Shown here in pieces: positions 62,266 to 64,000 of a stretch of DNA of 64,000 nt. Under the pieces are notes generated by a model. That model had not been told where the DNA came from, did not search any database, and saw nothing but the letters and a program-made list of their open reading frames with translations. How positions within the stretch are numbered: position 1 is the first letter of the stretch; every line of letters begins with the position of its first letter. This DNA comes from Eutreptiella sp. 'Long Island Sound 2002'. Taxonomy: Eukaryota; Euglenozoa; Euglenophyceae; Eutreptiales; Eutreptiaceae. Both the position numbers and the translations under genes were made by a program. Location: the NCBI GenBank assembly GCA_964036045.1, contig OZ038378.1:159410576-159474575 (forward strand), written 5' to 3'.

Positions 62266-64000
62266 TCCCAATTTTTCCCAGTTTTCCCCACCTGTTTCCA
62301 CTTGGTCCCACTTGGTCCCAATTTTCCCCAGTTTTCCCCACCTGTTTCCACTTGGTCCCACTTAGTCCCAATTTTTCCCAGTTTTCTCCACCTGTTTGCA
62401 CTTGGTCCCACTTAGTCCCAATTTTTCCCAGGTTTCCCCAGCTGTTTCGCCTTGGTCCCACTTGGTCCCAATTTTTCCCAGTTTTCCCCACGTGTTTTCA
62501 CTTGGTCCCACTTAGTCCCAATTTTTCCCAGTTTTCCCCACCTGTTTCCACTTGGTCCCACTTAGTCCCAATTTTTCCCAGGTTTCCCCACCTGTTTCCA
62601 CTTGGTCCCACTTAGTCCCAATTTCTCCCAATTTTCCCCACCCGTTTCCACTTGGTCCCACTTAGTCCCAATTTTCCCCAGTTTTCCCCACCTGTTTCCA
62701 GTTGGTCCCACTTAGTCCCAATTTTTCCCATTTTTCCCCACCTGTTTCCACTTCGCCCCACTTAGTCCCAATTTTTCCCAGTTTTCCCCAACTGTTTCCA
62801 CTTGGTCCAACTTAGTCCCACTTTTTCCCAGCTTTCCCCACCCGTTTCCACTTGGTCCCACTTAGTCCCAATTTTTCCCAGTTTTCCCCACCTGTTTCCA
62901 CTTCGCCCCACTTAGTCCCAATTTTTCCCAGTTTTCCCCACCTGTTTCCACCTGGTCCAACTTAGTCCCAATTTTTCCAAGTTCTCCCCACCCGTTTCCA
63001 CTTGGTCCCACTTAGTCCCAATTTTTCCCAGTTTTCCCCACCTGTTTCCACTTGGTCCCACTTAGTCCCAATTTTTCCCAGTTTTCCCCACCTGTTTCCA
63101 CTTGGTCCCACTTAGTCCCTATTCTTCCCGGGTTTCCCCACCTGTTTCCACTCGGTCCCACTTGGTCTCAATTTTTCCCACTTTTCCCCACCCGTTTCCA
63201 CTTCGCCCCACTTAGTCCCAATTTTTCCCAGTTTTCCCCACCTGTTTCCACTTGGTCCCACTTGGTCCCAATTTTCCCCAGTTTTCCCCACCTGTTTCCA
63301 CTAGGTCCAACTTAGTCCCAATTTTCCCCAGCTTTCCCGACCTGTTTCCACTTGGTCCAACTTAGTCCCAATTTTTCCCAGTTTTACCCACCTGTTTCCA
63401 CTTGGTCCCACTTAGTCCCAATTTTTCCCAGTTTTCCCCACCTGTTTCCACTTGGTCCAACTTAGTCCCAATTTTCCCCAGCTTTCCCCACATGTTTCAA
63501 CTGGTCCCACTCAGTCCCAATTTTTCCCAGTTTTCCCACCTGTTTCCACCTGGTCCCACTTGGTCCCACTTGTCGCAATTTTCCCTAGTTTTCCCCCCCT
63601 GTTTCCACTTGGTCCCACTCAGTCCCAATTTTTCCCACTTGTCCCCACCTGTTTCCACCTGGTCCCACTTGGTCCCAATTTTTCCCAGTTTTCGCCACCT
63701 GTTTCCACTTGGTCCCACTTAGTCCCAATTTTTCCCAGTTTTCCCCACCTGTTTCCACTTGGTCCCACTCAGTCCCAATTTATCCCAGTTTTCCCCACCT
63801 GTTTCCACTTGGTCCCCCTTAGTCCCGATTTTTTTTCAGTTTTCCCACCTGTTTCCACCTGGTCCCACTTGGTCCCAATTTTCCCCAGTTTTCCCCACCT
63901 GTTTCCACTTGGTCCCACTTGTCCCAATTTTTCCTAGTTTCCCCCCCCTGCTTGCACTTGGTCCAACTTAGTCCCAATTTCCCCCAGTTTTCCCCACCTC

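Larger units (their letters stand above)
47605..63948 (+). repeat. Poly-C tract units (17 counted)
   Basis: In these units A9 is lost and D1 becomes an unbroken C run, nearly always after CACTTGTCCC and TTTTTCCTAG. Starts and lengths: 47605 (8), 48451 (10), 50386 (7), 51181 (6), 52324 (9), 53315 (10), 55454 (9), 56500 (11), 56900 (7), 57547 (8), 59194 (8), 60292 (7), 60689 (7), 61635 (10), 61986 (7), 63593 (7), 63941 (8). Two seven-C tracts near 491 and 651 lack the CCTAG context. The length varies between otherwise matching copies, as expected for slippage in a mononucleotide run. Confidence 0.85.
1..64000 (+). repeat. 50-bp-unit satellite array filling the window
   Basis: Reading the whole window shows the same 50-bp unit head to tail from the first base to the last, with no unique sequence between units. 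In the phase used here base 1 of a unit is the first T after CCCAG (window position 2). Most units differ from the consensus at a few bases. Length changes are mainly single-base losses: CCCC to CCC before ACCTG, or loss of the A in CTTAGTCCC. The + strand is 38% C and 10% G in the consensus, so strand asymmetry is extreme and constant, apart from the inverted block at 3086-3705. The array runs off both ends, so its full length is unknown. I do not recognise it as a named satellite family. It is most likely constitutive heterochromatin of a eukaryotic chromosome. Confidence 0.98.

Noticed and set aside
1-64000. CRISPR array
   Set aside because: The repeats are head to tail with no unique spacers, and the composition and scale are eukaryotic satellite.
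1-64000. CENP-B box in the TTCGACTTGG variants
   Set aside because: After TTCG the required A and CGGG are absent (GTCCCA is found instead), so the known core is not matched.
1-64000. Identity with known avian microchromosome or W-chromosome satellites
   Set aside because: The short runs of T separated by GC-rich steps are reminiscent of those families, but I cannot match the 41-42-bp or 21-bp units from memory. A database search with the consensus would decide.
1-64000. Promoters, tRNA, rRNA, mobile elements or old viral copies within the array
   Set aside because: No interruption of the 50-bp pattern long enough to hold any of these was found. The largest departures are 8-bp duplications, poly-C runs and missing decamers.

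Overview
The whole 64,000-base window is one tandem-repeat (satellite) array. I found no stretch of unique sequence, no credible gene, no RNA gene, no transposon and no array boundary. The repeat unit is 50 bp, so about 1,280 units fit in the window. On the + strand the unit reads as five related decamers: D1 TTTTCCCCAC, D2 CTGTTTCCAC, D3 TTGGTCCCAC, D4 TTAGTCCCAA, D5 TTTTTCCCAG. The consensus has 19 T, 19 C, 7 A and 5 G: 48% GC, 76% pyrimidine on the + strand, and no CpG. Position 2 of the window is base 1 of a unit, and the same strand orientation holds to the end except for one inverted block at 3086-3705.

Organism: a eukaryote. Tens of kilobases of short-unit satellite with nested higher-order repeats and CpG depletion fit a vertebrate (or similar) heterochromatic block, such as a pericentromere, a sex chromosome or a microchromosome. 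A bird is a guess only; nothing here identifies the species.

Layout, from shared variants and constant offsets: 1-3085 is a mixed region with 299-bp and 796-bp internal duplications. 3086-3705 is an in-register inversion of about 12.4 units. 3706-16700 holds a block at about 5.6-8.2 kb that is repeated at 11.4-13.7 kb and in part at 15.4 kb, plus an 899-bp repeat pair at 8.25-10.05 kb. 16.7-20.3 kb is a back-to-back 1,805-bp pair. 21.1-23.5 kb has 650-bp and 899-bp repeats. 28.5-30.1 kb is an 808-bp pair. 32.0-36.0 kb is a 1,205-bp higher-order repeat whose first period is 1,556 bp. 37.0-43.5 kb is a family with periods of 1,750, 2,000 and 2,701 bp. 45.8-48 kb has 350-bp and 1,100-bp duplications. 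51.3-56.0 kb is a 943-945-bp family. 57.3-63.3 kb contains a block repeated 4.3-4.4 kb downstream with single units lost.

The many open frames are a by-product of the repeat: each strand has one stop codon per unit, at the same place, and the reading frame shifts with each 50-bp unit. The features most worth following up are the canonical G-quadruplex motif built into the consensus of every unit on one strand, the decamer ancestry with 10-bp-phased TT and CCC, the clean inversion, the poly-C tracts limited mainly to the right third, and the nested higher-order repeats. All offsets were read by eye from shared variants. No alignment was run, and assembly error cannot be excluded in DNA of this kind.
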